From an uncultured Alistipes sp. (GTDB taxonomy: Bacteria > Bacteroidota > Bacteroidia > Bacteroidales > Rikenellaceae), in NCBI GenBank assembly GCA_910576555.1, contig CAJTIY010000009.1, forward strand, positions 1-57,035: a stretch of 57,035 bases of DNA, given 5' to 3'. Below the pieces are notes generated by a model, which worked only from the letters and a program-made list of their open reading frames with translations, did not search any database and was not told the DNA's origin. This document shows positions 55,207 to 57,035 of the stretch, piece by piece. The position numbers and the translations under genes are program-made. Each line of letters opens with the position of its first letter. Position 1 is the stretch's first letter.

Positions 55207-56655
55207 ATGAAGAAACGAATGTTGCTCCTCGCCGCATGCGTTGCGGCTGTCGGGTGCACTACACCCGAGCTCGAACACCTCCCGCCGAAGGGGCCGGAGG
55301 CGGAATCCCTGTTGACGCTCGCCGAAGCGCGGGCGTGGTACGACTCCGGCGCCTCCGTCGCCACGCGCGGCGAGACCGAATGCCGTCCGGCCGACCTGTT
55401 CCGCACGGGGCCGCTTCGCCCCGACTGGTCGCGGGGCGTGCTTTCGGCCGACAGGCGTCTGTCGGCAGTCGACGTGCCCGCTGCCGGCCGGTATGCCTAC
55501 GGCGTCGTCTATGACTCGCTCGTCGTGCCGATCCACACCGGATTGCTCGTGCTCAAGGAGGCCGACGACGGCACGATGTGCGACTATACGGCCTTCTACA
55601 TTCCCGACCGCGCGTGCGCGGCGGACTATACGGCCGAGGTCTGCTCCTATTTCCGCAACCGCGAGCGCAAGCTGCTCTTTTCGGGCCTCGCCCTCTATGC
55701 GCTGCCGTCGGGCATGCCCGTCGCCGCCGAGCGTTATCGCGAGGGCGAGCCCGTGGAGGCGTGTTTCCTGCCCGACACGCTGCGGTCGACCGTGGAGGAG
55801 AACTGGACGCAGCTGCGGTCGATGCTCGAAGAATTCTGCCTGCTGCGGTACGAGCGTGTAGCGACACGGACGGACGAGGGCGATATCGGATTTTGTATCG
55901 ACGATGGTAAACCGGCGGTGTGCATCGGTCGTCTTCCTTATAAATATCCCGGTCTGGGCGATCCCGACCATCCGATCAACCGCAAACCGACGAATCCCAA
56001 CCTTACGTCGAGTTTCGGGAATCGCGGTAACGAGAACGGCGGCAGAGGTTCCGGTAACGGTCCGTCGTCCGACGATCGGGGCTATCCGGCCAACGAACTG
56101 TTGCGGTACGACGATCCGCGCATCGAGGCGATGCTCGATTCGCTGCTGGTCGATTGTCTCGGGAATGCGTTGATCGAAAGTATCGGGGGTACCATCGACA
56201 TATCGACCAACGACCGGGGCGTGAGCCACTACAATCCGGTCTCGCGTACGATCGAGATCGGCCACGACCGCACGACCGTGCTGCTCGAAGAGCTGTTCCA
56301 CAGCTACCAGTACCAGTCGGGGGGCTATGCCATCCATCCCAAATTGAACTACGAGATCGAGGCCAAACTGGGCTGGGCGCTCTATGTCGTGCGGAATGGA
56401 GGGGATTTGGGCGATTACGGAGAGTTTTTGGGTAGGAATCAAGGTTATATGATGTTTCAATATATGGTAGATATTTATTCGGATTATCATATGCGGGATG
56501 GAAATTGCATGTATGATCCGTCTTTTGAGAATTTATATTATGGAGCTTCCGATCTGTTCCGAAATTCCGATTCCGACTATGCCGATCCGCAGAAATACCC
56601 GTTCACCTATGAATGGAATCTCGATAATTTGGATGAATTGATGAAGGACTGTTAA
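55207..56655 (+). CDS. Lipoprotein with a degenerate metallopeptidase-like motif
   Basis: A 482-residue lipoprotein (lipobox AVGC, Cys17). The first 250 residues are of unknown fold. A Gly/Asn/Ser/Arg-rich linker follows (RGNENGGRGSGNGPSSDDRG). The C-terminal part has HYNPVSRTIEIGHDRTTVLL and LLEELFHSYQYQ: in related Bacteroidales proteins this place reads HELFHxYQ, a zinc-binding HExxH, but here the first His is Glu. The last 80 codons are AT-rich, unlike the rest. The next gene starts 11 bases later and encodes another secreted protein, so the two may work together. Confidence 0.65.
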   Translation: MKKRMLLLAACVAAVGCTTPELEHLPPKGPEAESLLTLAEARAWYDSGASVATRGETECRPADLFRTGPLRPDWSRGVLSADRRLSAVDVPAAGRYAYGVVYDSLVVPIHTGLLVLKEADDGTMCDYTAFYIPDRACAADYTAEVCSYFRNRERKLLFSGLALYALPSGMPVAAERYREGEPVEACFLPDTLRSTVEENWTQLRSMLEEFCLLRYERVATRTDEGDIGFCIDDGKPAVCIGRLPYKYPGLGDPDHPINRKPTNPNLTSSFGNRGNENGGRGSGNGPSSDDRGYPANELLRYDDPRIEAMLDSLLVDCLGNALIESIGGTIDISTNDRGVSHYNPVSRTIEIGHDRTTVLLEELFHSYQYQSGGYAIHPKLNYEIEAKLGWALYVVRNGGDLGDYGEFLGRNQGYMMFQYMVDIYSDYHMRDGNCMYDPSFENLYYGASDLFRNSDSDYADPQKYPFTYEWNLDNLDELMKDC

Positions 56656-56666
56656 ACTTGTGTATT

Positions 56667-57035
56667 ATGAAACATTTGCTGATAACTATCGTGTTACTTT
56701 TTGGTGGCTTTCTGCCGCTCCGGGCTCAAAATGCAGATTATACGCCCTTTCGGAACCCGAAATATGCGCATTTGTATCAAGTGGATACGATTGCTGTAGA
56801 TGGTATCAGTTATGAACGAATTGTTGATAAGAGAGAGACAGGGCCGCTTATTTTCTTTTTGAGTAATACAGCCAATCATTTGGGCGATGAAGCCTACCGT
56901 TTGAAGGATGGCAGCCGTCCGCCCAAGAAGGAAGAATCGTATGATCACGGCAAGGTGGATATGACTGCGATGCGCCGAGCGATCCGGAGTGCGTTTACTG
57001 CCGAAGAAAACCGGATACTGGGCGAAGAGAAGGCG
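56667..57035 (+). CDS. Secreted protein, partial (runs off the window)
   Basis: The first 123 codons of a gene with a signal peptide (MKHLLITIVLLFGGFLPLRAQ). The mature part contains FRNPKYAHLYQVDTIAVDG and LIFFLSNTANHLGDEAYRL. I do not recognise the family. It is AT-rich and follows the lipoprotein gene by 11 bases, so they form one transcript. Confidence 0.6.
   Translation, partial: MKHLLITIVLLFGGFLPLRAQNADYTPFRNPKYAHLYQVDTIAVDGISYERIVDKRETGPLIFFLSNTANHLGDEAYRLKDGSRPPKKEESYDHGKVDMTAMRRAIRSAFTAEENRILGEEKA

Noticed and set aside
56290..56330. An active zinc metallopeptidase site in the lipoprotein
   Set aside because: The HExxH signature is incomplete: Glu stands in place of the first His. 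An enzyme activity cannot be claimed.

Overview
The window comes from a GC-rich member of the Bacteroidales, most likely Alistipes or another Rikenellaceae. The grounds are: many promoters of the Bacteroidota type (TAnnTTTG, sometimes with TTTG or TTG about 20 bases upstream), almost no Shine-Dalgarno sites, a type B ribosomal protein L31, a DUF4295-L33-L28 cluster, RteC, many MKK-type lipoproteins, and housekeeping proteins that read as Bacteroidota. The genus is inferred from composition and gene style and was not checked by a search.

Layout. 0-1.8 kb is AT-richer and carries an HTH protein and RteC, the regulatory end of a CTnDOT-like integrative element. 2-8 kb holds a secreted protein, a DUF4295/L33/L28 operon, cinA, a divergent pyrD and pdxB. 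7.7-12.2 kb reads rightward: ureohydrolase, NhaA and two FKBP-type lipoproteins. 12.4-19.9 kb is a mix of envelope proteins (PepSY-like, LRR lipoprotein, FnIII-like and coiled-coil lipoproteins), L31, an AraC regulator, a GNAT enzyme and a CAU tRNA. 20.1-33.5 kb is the core block tRNA-Thr/Tyr/Gly-tuf-tRNA-Trp-secE-nusG-rplKAJL-rpoBC, driven by two tandem promoters and ended by a strong hairpin. 33.6-36.3 kb has two divergent 'secreted protein / LuxR regulator' pairs, the second decayed. 36.3-42.7 kb carries serine dehydratase, tRNA-Arg, a FadL-like porin, an HU protein, an aminotransferase and tRNA-Ser.

The accessory part is 42.7-49.4 kb. It starts at tRNA-Ser and ends at a 20-bp imperfect copy of the tRNA-Ser 3' end (48493-48512), so it may be an integrated island that has lost its integrase. 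It holds two overlapping genes for membrane-anchored LuxR-like regulators, a truncated DUF5119-like lipoprotein joined to a fragment of another regulator, and a 424-residue protein made almost entirely of six helix-turn-helix repeats. A Shedu-type (DUF4263) nuclease lies just beyond the repeat. I consider the HTH-repeat protein and its surroundings the best candidate for something undescribed.

49.5-54.9 kb has the initiator tRNA and a leftward five-gene heterodisulfide-reductase-like cluster (HdrC, HdrB, a short HdrA, a second HdrC-like protein, and a membrane cytochrome/HdrD fusion). Such a set would move electrons between a quinone or thiol pool and an unknown partner. 55.2 kb to the end has two secreted proteins; base composition turns AT-rich in the last third of the first one. 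I saw no rRNA, CRISPR array or insertion sequence.
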